DNA of 7,041 nt from an archaeon (GCA_005239845.1 SBBD01000141.1:1-7041), one strand, 5' to 3'. Positions 1-5,387 are shown, numbered from the stretch's first letter. A program made the numbers and translations. The notes: a model not told the origin generated them from the letters alone.

Positions 1-543
1 GGCCAAATACGCTACGTTTTCCCGTTCTGCAGAAGGGTAGTAAACGGCCCGTTTTCTCCCGCACGCCGCTTCATACAGCACGACGGCCACGGCATGCGAA
101 AGGTTGAGCACCGCGTACGTTTTGCTGGAGGGAATCGTGGCTATGGCATCGCACGAATCCAAATCGCGTTCGGAGAGGCCCGTCCCTTCATTCCCGAAAA
201 CAAAGGCGGTCTTTTGTTTCGGTGGCATGCGCTCCATGGTTTCCTTCACGGTCCAGCAGTTTTTCAGCGAGCGGTGAAAGCGACGGGGAACACCTGTCGT
301 GGCCACGGCCCATTGCACGCCCTTCAAGGCCTCTTCCAACCGTTCGACGCTCCTTGCTTTTTCGAGTAATTCAAAAGCCCGTTTGGCATACTTTTTCGCC
401 ACGGCGTCCGCTTCCGCCTTCGGCCGCACGAGCACCAAGTCCCTGCAATCGAAATTTTTCATGACGCGAGCAACACTGCCCAGGTTGACGGGATAGAGCG
501 GCTCCACGAGCACGATGCGTACGCGTTGCCCCAACGAAACCAT
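1..543 (-). CDS. trmJ: SpoU/TrmJ-family RNA 2'-O-methyltransferase (3' end cut off by window edge)
   Basis: Read on the minus strand from ATG at 543, the frame stays open for 181 codons to base 1, so the C-terminus is missing. It shows the SPOUT (SpoU) fold pattern: residues 8-30 VRIVLVEPLYPVNLGSVARV, with N20 and R26 at the conserved Asn and catalytic Arg positions; motif 2 FGNEGTGL at 117-123; motif 3 IPSSKTYAVLNLSHAVAV at 137-154. The layout matches the TrmJ/LasT group (COG0565), knotted dimeric enzymes that use S-adenosylmethionine to methylate a ribose 2'-OH; characterised members act on tRNA position 32. The tRNA target here is inferred from the family. Full members have about 220-250 residues, so a short dimerisation tail is probably outside. 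There is no clear Shine-Dalgarno. The gene diverges from the secreted protein gene with only 58 bp between the starts. Confidence 0.9.
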   Translation of the reverse strand, partial: MVSLGQRVRIVLVEPLYPVNLGSVARVMKNFDCRDLVLVRPKAEADAVAKKYAKRAFELLEKARSVERLEEALKGVQWAVATTGVPRRFHRSLKNCWTVKETMERMPPKQKTAFVFGNEGTGLSERDLDSCDAIATIPSSKTYAVLNLSHAVAVVLYEAACGRKRAVYYPSAERENVAYLA

Positions 544-580
544 TTTTAAGCGCCTTTCCAGTACCCTTTCCTAGAATTCC

Positions 581-590
581 ATAAAAAAGG
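581..590 (-). promoter_or_regulatory. Possible TATA box for the methyltransferase gene
   Basis: On the minus strand this reads CCTTTTTTAT. It lies about 38-47 bp upstream of the ATG at 543, which would put transcription start near 555-560 and leave a leader of 10-20 nt. It sits inside the 58-bp divergent gap, so both genes must share this small control region. The match to archaeal box A is only fair. Confidence 0.35.
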
Positions 591-601
591 TTCCTCTGCC
601 C

Positions 602-1873
602 ATGCCCAAGCCTGCCCTCTTCCTCTTTTTCATCTTTTCCGCGTTCCTTTTTCCGCTTTCCGCCGTTTCCAGCGAGGCCGCCAAGAGCGTGGCCGCGCAC
701 TACTTGCTGACGGGAGAGGTGGCCGTGGTGGGCCCCTTCAACCCCTTGCAAGTAGCCGGAGAACCTTTTTGGATCGTCTATTTTGCGCCTCAGGACGCGA
801 AAGAATCGAAAAACCTGGTGTTGGTGGTGAAGGACGAGGGAGAGAACGCCGTCTTGGAGACGCGGGAGTCCCTCCTCAAGGAAGTGTTCGAGTTGGATTT
901 CCAGCTGGACGCCCTCAAACAACTGGAAGACCACAAAGCCTCGTTTGACGCGCTGGACCCTGTCGTGCAAGGTGTTCTCGTGAAGATCCGTTCGAATGCC
1001 CGCCTGGGCTTGGACCGCATCACGGCGCAACAGGACAGTTATCCTGCCCTTTCGTTTGAGGACGTTTCCGTCGCCTTGCAGGACGTGGAAGACCGTGCCC
1101 AGCTCGCCTCCGACCGCATCCAGGAAGGCAAGACTTACCAGTCCTCCTTTTCCCAGACGTTTTACTCGGAAGACCTGATTTTAGCTGTGGAACACTACCC
1201 TTCCGTCTTCGAGGCCTTGCTGGCGCTCTCGGATGCCGTGGACACGTACCACCAGAAAATTGACGAGAAACAGAATGACGTTTCGAAAGGGAAGCTGTCC
1301 CGCGAAGTGGCGGAGTCTCTTTCCACTTCCTTGGAATCCATTCGGGACGTGGGCATCGATGCTTCTTTCCGAAACTTCTTGGACCCGCGGAAGCGTGACT
1401 ACGAGCTCCGCTTGTCCCGAAAGGATTCGCAAATCAACGACACGCTGTCCAGCTTCTACTTCCGAAAAGCGAAAGTGGAGGCGAAGGACGCCTATGACGC
1501 CTCCCGTCAGCGCGAAGTGCCGCCCGAAACCCTGCTTTCAGAGTCTTATCGTTCGGATTTTGAGGCGTGCCAAATTTCAACGAGGGAATTGCAAGGCAAG
1601 TGGCTTTCCATCAAGCAGACCATGGCCCTCTCCTCCGCCACCGTGGAGCAGTACTCGGAGATACCGAGCCAAGTGGTTGAGGCCAACGCCCTCGCCGACT
1701 CCCTGGCAGAGAAGCTGCGCCGCTGCTTGCAGGGCTCCACTCCCACCCCTGTTCCTAAACCTTCGGCAGGGCAGGACAACGTGCGCAACTTTTTGATCGT
1801 GGCGTTCGTGGCCATCGTCGGGTTTTTAGCCTACCAGTTCTACAAGCGCCAGCAACTGCAGGCCGAGGAATAG
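602..1873 (+). CDS. Secreted, C-terminally membrane-anchored helical protein of unknown family
   Basis: I do not recognise a named family. The 423-residue product begins with a clear signal peptide (hydrophobic residues 5-21, probable cut near A21/S24). It ends with one membrane helix at about 396-413 followed by a basic KRQQ tail, so the body should lie outside the cell with its C-terminus inside. Residues 28-80 hold a small predicted alpha/beta module (AAHYLLTGEVAVVGPF, GEPFWIVYF, LVLVVKDEG) that resembles PepSY-like modules in pattern only. Residues 85-375 are highly charged and helix-rich, probably coiled coil, with just two cysteines (C323, C375). A Pro/Thr linker (379-388) joins the body to the anchor. 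One N-glycosylation sequon (NDT, 279-281) is present. The start was chosen because it gives the intact signal peptide. A weak AAGGT lies about 10 nt upstream. It is likely a structural or sensory surface protein. Confidence 0.85.
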   Translation: MPKPALFLFFIFSAFLFPLSAVSSEAAKSVAAHYLLTGEVAVVGPFNPLQVAGEPFWIVYFAPQDAKESKNLVLVVKDEGENAVLETRESLLKEVFELDFQLDALKQLEDHKASFDALDPVVQGVLVKIRSNARLGLDRITAQQDSYPALSFEDVSVALQDVEDRAQLASDRIQEGKTYQSSFSQTFYSEDLILAVEHYPSVFEALLALSDAVDTYHQKIDEKQNDVSKGKLSREVAESLSTSLESIRDVGIDASFRNFLDPRKRDYELRLSRKDSQINDTLSSFYFRKAKVEAKDAYDASRQREVPPETLLSESYRSDFEACQISTRELQGKWLSIKQTMALSSATVEQYSEIPSQVVEANALADSLAEKLRRCLQGSTPTPVPKPSAGQDNVRNFLIVAFVAIVGFLAYQFYKRQQLQAEE

Positions 1874-1898
1874 CCTTTTCGGCGTTCCATTCCATCCA

Positions 1899-1918
1899 TT
1901 TAAAGAGTAGTTTTTTAT
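1899..1918 (+). promoter_or_regulatory. T-rich terminator and TATA-like promoter between two genes
   Basis: The 84-bp gap after the secreted protein gene contains TTTAAA at 1899-1904 and T6 followed by AT at 1911-1918. The T6 tract, about 38 nt past the stop, fits an archaeal terminator. Either element is correctly placed to be box A for the DUF2226-minD cassette, giving a start of transcription near 1928 or 1940. Which role each element plays cannot be settled from sequence. A weak AGGT at 1948-1951 precedes the next ATG. Confidence 0.4.
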
Positions 1919-1957
1919 TCCCACCCCTGTTACTACATAAGCTGACAGGTAGACCCC

Positions 1958-2539
1958 ATGATTAACCTCCCCCCGGGCAACGTGGTCCGCAAGGGCATCG
2001 ACTTGGCCACCATTGACTTCCGCGCCCTGCTGCGCGAACTGAGGGAAAAAATGTTCAACGGCTATTTGAGCCTCAGCATCCAGGGAGGAACGGGAATCGA
2101 GGACGGCTCGCTGGTCTTCGACTCCGGAAAAATCGTGGCCGCGTTCTACGAATACTTGAAGTACGGGAAGGACGTCGTGGGCGACGCGGCGTTTGTCCGC
2201 ATCCTCAACGCGTCGCTCGCCAGCACGGGCCTCCTCGACATCTACCAGCTCTCTAACGACCAGGTCCAGCTCATTCTGGCCTTCAACGAGGCTGCCATCT
2301 GCCTGCCTTCCGAGAACGACGTGCGCAAGCTGCAGACGACCTCTTTTTTAGAACGCTTTGAGAAAGAGGCGGTCGGGAACCAAATGGTTTTAGACAAGGA
2401 GGATCTCCTGTGGCGCTACAAGCTCAACGACATCCAACCCCAAGCAGAGCCAGCGCCCTCCTCTTCCAGCCTCTCTCCCTCTTCCGAACCGGGGGAGGAC
2501 TTGCTTAAGGGTTTGCCGAAAAAACCCAAGAAAGGATAG
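1958..2539 (+). CDS. DUF2226-type archaeal protein
   Basis: The 193-residue soluble protein matches my recollection of the archaeal DUF2226 pattern: LPPGNVVRKGIDLATIDF at 4-21, FNGYLSLSI at 33-41, then a glycine turn, a strand and GKIVAAFYEYLKYGKDVVGD at 57-76, and GLLDIYQLSNDQVQLILAFNE at 91-111. The segment from GYLSLSI to GKIVAA resembles the bacterial DUF4388/PATAN pattern; this is a pattern-level comparison only. Biochemical function is unknown. After about residue 158 the chain becomes a disordered Pro/Ser-rich tail (PAPSSSSLSPSSEP) ending in a basic KKPKKG. There is no signal peptide or membrane helix. Its stop codon is 6 nt before the minD start and forms part of the minD ribosome-binding site, so the two are translationally linked. 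That suggests a functional partner of the MinD ATPase. Confidence 0.75.
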   Translation: MINLPPGNVVRKGIDLATIDFRALLRELREKMFNGYLSLSIQGGTGIEDGSLVFDSGKIVAAFYEYLKYGKDVVGDAAFVRILNASLASTGLLDIYQLSNDQVQLILAFNEAAICLPSENDVRKLQTTSFLERFEKEAVGNQMVLDKEDLLWRYKLNDIQPQAEPAPSSSSLSPSSEPGEDLLKGLPKKPKKG

Positions 2540-2542
2540 GAG
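2538..2542 (+). promoter_or_regulatory. minD Shine-Dalgarno overlapping upstream stop codon
   Basis: AGGAG at 2538-2542 overlaps the TAG stop (2537-2539) of the DUF2226 gene and sits 3 nt before the ATG at 2546. It fixes the minD start and indicates co-translation of the pair. Confidence 0.75.
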
Positions 2543-2545
2543 ACC

Positions 2546-3340
2546 ATGCGCAGCATCGTGTTTGCTTCCGGAAAAGGCGGCGTGGGAAAAACCAGTATCG
2601 CCATCAATCTAGGCCTCGTGCTGGCGCAGCAGGGCAAGCGCGTCGTCGTCGTGGATGCGGACGTGAGCATGGCCAACGTGGGCGTCATGCTGGGCGTGGA
2701 ACGGGCGCCCATCAGTTTGCACAACGTGCTCTTGGGGGAGACCAACATCCGGGATGCCGTGTACGAAGGCCCTTACAAGCTCAAGTACGTGCCGTCGGCG
2801 CTTTCTATCGAACGCGTAAAAAAGCTGGTGTTCGAGCGCTTCAAGGGCGCTATCGAAGAACTGGAGCCCGTGGCCGACTACGTTTTCATCGACTGCCCTC
2901 CCGGCCTGAACAAGGACAGCGAGTACGCCATTACTGCCGCCAAAGAAATGATTCTCGTCGTCACTCCGGACCCCTCAAGCCTAGCGGACGCGCTTAAAAT
3001 CATCAACTTTGCTGGTAAAAACAACGTGTCCACCATTGGAATCGTGGTGAACATGAGCTTGAACGACAAGGCGGAAATCAAGCCCGCGGACTTGGAGACC
3101 CTGCTTTCCACGAAAGTCATGCACGTCATCCCCATGGACTTGGAAATGCGGAAGGCCAGCATTGCGCAAGTGCCCTTGCTCATCAAGACGCCTACCTCTT
3201 CCGCGGCCCACGAAATCCGCGTGCTCGCCTCGCTGCTCACGGGCGAGCCCCTTCCCGCGGAAACAAAAGTTAAAAAGGGAGTACTGCAATCACTTCTGGA
3301 GTCGCTTGCGCGGCTCTTCGGAGGCAAGAAAACGAGTTGA
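2546..3340 (+). CDS. minD: MinD-type P-loop ATPase with C-terminal membrane-targeting helix
   Basis: The 264-residue protein is a complete ParA/MinD-superfamily ATPase. It has the deviant Walker A GKGGVGKT at 9-16 (signature K10 and K15), the A' motif DAD at 37-39, and Walker B VFIDCPPGL at 113-121. Members dimerise on ATP and position other proteins or complexes in the cell. The last 22 residues (KKGVLQSLLESLARLFGGKKTS) form a short amphipathic helix flanked by lysines, like the membrane-targeting sequence of bacterial MinD. ATP-dependent membrane binding is therefore likely. Archaea usually carry several MinD paralogues, and some are tied to archaellum and chemosensory array placement rather than division, so the cargo cannot be named. 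The tight link to the DUF2226 gene makes that protein the first candidate partner. Length is normal and no key motif is missing. Confidence 0.93.
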   Translation: MRSIVFASGKGGVGKTSIAINLGLVLAQQGKRVVVVDADVSMANVGVMLGVERAPISLHNVLLGETNIRDAVYEGPYKLKYVPSALSIERVKKLVFERFKGAIEELEPVADYVFIDCPPGLNKDSEYAITAAKEMILVVTPDPSSLADALKIINFAGKNNVSTIGIVVNMSLNDKAEIKPADLETLLSTKVMHVIPMDLEMRKASIAQVPLLIKTPTSSAAHEIRVLASLLTGEPLPAETKVKKGVLQSLLESLARLFGGKKTS

Positions 3341-3348
3341 TTTTTTTT
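3341..3348 (+). terminator. T8 tract after minD
   Basis: Eight consecutive T residues begin directly after the minD TGA stop. Archaeal RNA polymerase terminates at such tracts without needing a hairpin. The tract also lies only 16 nt before the lsm start codon, so transcripts reading into lsm would carry a U8 run in the leader. Confidence 0.6.
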
Positions 3349-3352
3349 CTGC

Positions 3353-3358
3353 AGGTGA
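3353..3358 (+). promoter_or_regulatory. lsm Shine-Dalgarno supporting a GTG start
   Basis: AGGTGA is fully complementary to the anti-Shine-Dalgarno of archaeal 16S rRNA and lies 6 nt before GTG at 3365. There is no nearby ATG in frame, so it decides the start codon. Confidence 0.8.
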
Positions 3359-3595
<237 letters not shown>

Positions 3596-3686
3596 GAGAG
3601 CCAGCACGCATTTTCCCTCTCCTCCTTAGCTTTTGCCTTACCCTTCCCCTGAACTGCTTCAGCTGCCCGCCTATCAGAAGAATAAG

Positions 3687-3694
3687 CTTAAAAT
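3687..3694 (+). promoter_or_regulatory. TATA box of the tRNA-Ala gene
   Basis: CTTAAAAT is centred about 30 bp upstream of the first base of the tRNA at 3721, the expected box A position if transcription starts at or just before the mature 5' end. The preceding 90 bp after lsm are pyrimidine-rich and hold no gene that I can see. Confidence 0.6.
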
Positions 3695-3720
3695 CGTTGG
3701 TTTCGCTAGTCTTACTCTCT

Positions 3721-3829
3721 GGGCTCGTGGTGGAACGGTAACACGCCTGCATGGCATGCAGGAGACTCCGGGTTCGATAGGGTTTTTTGGCTTTCATTCC
3801 AAAAGATTCAGAGCATCCCGGCGAGTCCA
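3721..3829 (+). tRNA. tRNA-Ala(GGC) with a T-loop intron of about 37 nt
   Basis: The 5' exon folds as acceptor GGGCTCG (3721-3727), D stem GTG/CAC (3730-3732, 3742-3744), anticodon stem CCTGC/GCAGG around loop ATGGCAT (3751-3757, anticodon GGC), a 5-nt variable loop and 5' T stem CCGGG (3768-3772), then TTCGAT. At this point the expected CCCGG is absent. It appears 37 nt later than it should, at 3817-3821, followed by CGAGTCC (3822-3828) and discriminator A3829. Joining the parts gives a 72-nt cloverleaf with complete 7-bp acceptor and 5-bp T stems. The acceptor includes the wobble pair G3:U70, the main alanine identity element, which strongly supports the assignment. CCA is not encoded. A scanner expecting only introns near position 37 would miss this gene or call it truncated. 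Confidence 0.9.
3778..3814 (+). other. Non-canonical intron in the T-loop of tRNA-Ala
   Basis: The interruption is 37 nt; boundaries can slide by one or two bases because the T-loop has only its first five positions (TTCGA) fixed. The core folds as a hairpin: TTTTTTGG (3783-3790) pairs with CCAAAAGA (3799-3806) around an 8-nt loop. A weak bulge-helix-bulge can be drawn for this placement: outer pairs C3775:G3820 and U3774:G3821; bulge 3776-3778; central helix 3779-3782 opposite 3816-3819 with three of four pairs; bulge 3813-3815; inner pairs 3783-3785 with 3810-3812. Archaeal splicing endonuclease cuts in such bulges. The motif is imperfect, so exact cut sites are uncertain. A T6 run sits inside. 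Confidence 0.75.
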
Positions 3830-3838
3830 TGATCCCTC

Positions 3839-3857
3839 GGGGAAACTACGTTTCCCC
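3839..3857 (+). other. Perfect short hairpin downstream of tRNA-Ala
   Basis: GGGGAAAC (3839-3846) and GTTTCCCC (3850-3857) form eight uninterrupted pairs around a 3-nt TAC loop, 9 nt after the tRNA 3' end. No T-tract follows, so it does not look like a standard archaeal terminator. It may protect or define the 3' trailer. It abuts a second small palindrome, CACGCGTG at 3857-3864. Confidence 0.5.
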
Positions 3858-3888
3858 ACGCGTGTTGCCCCTCCCCTCCTCCAATACG

Positions 3889-3900
3889 CTTTTTTAATTT
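3889..3900 (+). promoter_or_regulatory. TATA box of the tRNA-Val gene
   Basis: CTTTTTTAATTT lies about 22-33 bp before the first base of tRNA-Val (3922), the correct box A spacing for a transcript starting at or just ahead of the tRNA. The T6 within it could also help end transcription coming from tRNA-Ala. Confidence 0.6.
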
Positions 3901-3921
3901 CACTCTCCCAAGGAATGGCGA

Positions 3922-3994
3922 GGGCCCATAGTCGAGTGGTTAAGACGCTTCGTTGACGTCGAAGAAATCTCCGGTTCGATTCCGGGTGGGCCCA
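3922..3994 (+). tRNA. tRNA-Val(GAC)
   Basis: An uninterrupted 73-nt cloverleaf: acceptor GGGCCCA/TGGGCCC (3922-3928, 3987-3993), D stem GTC/GAC, anticodon stem CTTCG/CGAAG around loop TTGACGT, giving anticodon GAC for valine codon GUC (and GUU by wobble). A 5-nt variable loop follows, then T stem TCCGG/CCGGG with loop TTCGATT and discriminator A3994. CCA is not encoded. It has its own TATA box upstream and a T6 terminator downstream, so it is probably transcribed alone. Confidence 0.96.
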
Positions 3995-4001
3995 TCCTGT
4001 C

Positions 4002-4007
4002 TTTTTT
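4002..4007 (+). terminator. T6 terminator of tRNA-Val
   Basis: CTTTTTTATTTTG begins 7 nt after the tRNA 3' end, a typical archaeal oligo-T terminator. It lies just before the stop codon of the convergent membrane protein gene, so the two transcripts probably overlap or end face to face. Confidence 0.65.
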
Positions 4008-4014
4008 ATTTTGT

Positions 4015-4293
4015 TCACGCGAGCAGCGAAAGCAGGAGAATAAATCCAACAAAAAAAGAAAACGTCACGCCATTCTCCACGTAAGGCCACAGGTGCTTCA
4101 GCGCTAACCCGATTCCGATGAACAGCAGCGTCACGTCAAGGCCTCCGATGGCCGCATTGCCTTGAAGGAAAGCAAAAAGGGGTTCCGCTGGAAGTCCGAG
4201 CTGCGTCAGCGTCAGAAAGGCAATGATCAATAGCAGGATCCAGTTTAGGAAAGGATTCTCGTTATTCCCAACAACTTCTTCTACGGCGCTCAT
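4015..4293 (-). CDS. Small three-helix membrane protein, 92 residues
   Basis: Family not recognised. The chain has a short acidic N-terminus (residues 1-13) and three hydrophobic segments at about 15-33, 50-68 and 76-92, ending almost inside the last helix. Notable residues are GNA (45-47), W69 and ENG (73-75) just before the third helix. It is the second gene of a minus-strand pair: its ATG lies 11 nt after the stop of the 74-residue gene and is served by GAGGT (4302-4306) overlapping that stop. The two products share a spaced pattern (GNA, then G..L.L...W..V) and look like diverged paralogues. Both are preceded by the control region shared with the TrmB-type regulator, which may control them. 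It could be a small transporter subunit or an accessory membrane protein; nothing seen decides this. Confidence 0.75.
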   Translation of the reverse strand: MSAVEEVVGNNENPFLNWILLLIIAFLTLTQLGLPAEPLFAFLQGNAAIGGLDVTLLFIGIGLALKHLWPYVENGVTFSFFVGFILLLSLLA

Positions 4294-4301
4294 GTTAACC
4301 T

Positions 4302-4306
4302 ACCTC
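4302..4306 (-). promoter_or_regulatory. Shine-Dalgarno for the 92-residue membrane protein
   Basis: On the minus strand TGAGGT joins the stop codon of the upstream gene to a GAGGT ribosome-binding site, 8 nt before the ATG at 4293. This supports the operon and both gene ends. Confidence 0.7.
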
Positions 4307-4529
4307 ACCACAACAACGCGATGACCCCGAACAGCCACAACAATTGCCACGCTTCCTTCACGTGCCCCCAAACGGAAGGCAGTAGAAGGGTCAGCCCAAA
4401 ATACCCCATCAAACGCGCATTCCCGAACTCCTGAAAAATGCCACCCAGCATGCCCGTGTTCCCCGCGTAGGCATAGAGCAAACCCATCAAGAACAGGAAA
4501 ATGATGCCGTTCTCCAACGCTTCCCCCAT
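4305..4529 (-). CDS. Small three-helix membrane protein, 74 residues
   Basis: Family not recognised. Hydrophobic segments lie at about 8-24, 40-54 and 60-74; the chain ends in WLFGVIALLW with no soluble tail. Motifs include ENG at 6-8 before the first helix, GNA at 36-38, and GLTLLLPSVWGHV at 45-57. It is the first gene of the minus-strand pair and is presumably transcribed from a TATA-like element at 4564-4571, with AGGGGAA a few bases before the ATG as a weak ribosome-binding site. Its reading frame is supported by the hydrophobic periodicity, the ribosome-binding arrangement with the next gene, and the sequence resemblance between the two products. No cysteines or obvious catalytic residues are present. 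Confidence 0.72.
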   Translation of the reverse strand: MGEALENGIIFLFLMGLLYAYAGNTGMLGGIFQEFGNARLMGYFGLTLLLPSVWGHVKEAWQLLWLFGVIALLW

Positions 4530-4563
4530 GGTTTTCCCCTGAACTACTTTACGCGATCCCAGA

Positions 4564-4571
4564 ACATAAAG
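4564..4571 (-). promoter_or_regulatory. TATA-like promoter of the small membrane protein pair
   Basis: The minus strand reads CTTTATGT about 35-42 bp upstream of the ATG at 4529, giving a predicted transcript start near 4540 and a short leader. It is next to the palindrome at 4580-4591. Confidence 0.45.
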
Positions 4572-4579
4572 ACTATTGT

Positions 4580-4591
4580 CCCCCTAGGGGG
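4580..4591. promoter_or_regulatory. Perfect 12-bp palindrome, candidate operator
   Basis: CCCCCTAGGGGG is fully self-complementary. It lies between the TATA box of the minus-strand pair (4564-4571) and that of the regulator gene (4608-4614), in the upstream region of both promoters. Winged-helix regulators of the TrmB family bind as dimers to inverted repeats and often control themselves and the adjacent divergent gene, so this is the best operator candidate in the window. Binding is inferred, not shown. Confidence 0.55.
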
Positions 4592-4607
4592 TCGTAAAAA
4601 TGATAGG

Positions 4608-4614
4608 TTTATAT
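4608..4614 (+). promoter_or_regulatory. TATA box of the TrmB-family regulator gene
   Basis: TTTATAT is the strongest box A match in the window. Its centre is 27 bp before the ATG at 4638, which puts transcription start at or within a base or two of the start codon. The mRNA is therefore probably leaderless. Confidence 0.8.
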
Positions 4615-4637
4615 GGCCGGAGGGGCAACTTGTTGCT

Positions 4638-5387
4638 ATGGATGCGCGTTCACTTGAACGGTTGGGGCTAACAGGTGGAGAGGCCAAAGTCTATTGGGCC
4701 CTCTTGTCCTTGGGCGCCACGAAGACGGGCCTGCTGGCCTCGAAGGCGGGCGTTTCTTCCTCGAAAGTGTACAAGATTCTGGATCGCTTGGAGAAGAAAG
4801 GGCTGGCAGGGCACGTGTTCAAGGGCGGCACGAAGTTCTTCCGGGCCATGCCTCCCCGCAGAATGCGAGATTATTTAGATGAAAGACAGGCGGAGCTGGA
4901 GCGGGAACGCGGTCTTTTCGAGGAACTGCTGCCGGAGCTGGAAAAGCAGGAAAAAACGGCAGGCCAAATAGGGGAGGCCGCCGTATTGGAGGGCTTCAAG
5001 GCCGTCACGAACTGGTTCAGAAACATGATTGACGAGATGCAAGCCGGGGAAGCGTACCATGTGATTGGGGCAAATTATGGGACGACTCCTGCCTTAAGAC
5101 AGTTCTTCCTCAAGCACCACAAGCGGAGGGCGAGGAAAAGAATCCAGCTCAAAATGCTGGCGAATCATGATGTCAAAGGGAAACTGGTGGAGAGCACGCT
5201 TCTGAACGCGGAAATACGTTACCTGCCCCAGTACCTCATCAGCAACATGCAAATCGGGTTTTATAGGAACAAGGCCCTGATCGCGATTTGGGTGAGCGAG
5301 CCGAAGGGGTTCATGATAGAAAACGAGGAAGCCGTAAAGACGTTCACGTCTTATTTTAATGCTTTCTGGAAGTTAGCAACAAAATAG
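4638..5387 (+). CDS. TrmB-family winged-helix transcriptional regulator
   Basis: The 249-residue product opens with the TrmB DNA-binding domain at 5-72: LERLGLTGGEAKVYWALLSL, then a helix-turn-helix (LASKAGVSSSKVYKILDRLEKKGL) and a wing ending in FFRAMPP. A charged coiled-coil linker at 75-107 is the usual dimerisation element. Residues 112-249 form the effector domain typical of short TrmB proteins, a phospholipase D-like fold including YHVIGA, FFLKHHKRRARKRIQLKMLAN and a C-terminal strand block; no HKD catalytic motif is seen, so a ligand-sensing role is expected. The longer sugar-binding domain of Pyrococcus TrmB is absent and the ligand is unknown. The TATA spacing indicates a leaderless mRNA; GGAGGGG at 4619-4625 is too far from the ATG to be a good Shine-Dalgarno. 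It diverges from the small membrane protein pair and probably controls it. Confidence 0.88.
   Translation: MDARSLERLGLTGGEAKVYWALLSLGATKTGLLASKAGVSSSKVYKILDRLEKKGLAGHVFKGGTKFFRAMPPRRMRDYLDERQAELERERGLFEELLPELEKQEKTAGQIGEAAVLEGFKAVTNWFRNMIDEMQAGEAYHVIGANYGTTPALRQFFLKHHKRRARKRIQLKMLANHDVKGKLVESTLLNAEIRYLPQYLISNMQIGFYRNKALIAIWVSEPKGFMIENEEAVKTFTSYFNAFWKLATK

Noticed and set aside
371..1030. Minus-strand open frame of 219 codons
   Set aside because: It overlaps both the TrmJ-type gene and the secreted protein gene. Its sequence is rich in Arg, Gly and His without domain pattern, as expected for the antisense frame of GC-rich coding DNA.
3721..3779. tRNA-Ala read as a 3'-truncated pseudogene or as a split-tRNA 5' half
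   Set aside because: The exact complementary 3' strand of both T stem and acceptor, including U70, follows 37 nt later on the same strand. A cis intron is the simpler explanation.
3828..3857. ATGATCC after tRNA-Ala as the C box of a C/D guide RNA
   Set aside because: The C-box match is partial and no CUGA D box lies at a suitable distance.
3633..3956. Plus-strand open frame of 107 codons covering the tRNA region
   Set aside because: It runs through tRNA-Ala and into tRNA-Val; structured RNA explains this sequence better.
3794..4090. Minus-strand open frame of 98 codons
   Set aside because: It crosses the whole of tRNA-Val on the opposite strand and the end of the small membrane protein gene in another frame. 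No protein pattern is seen.
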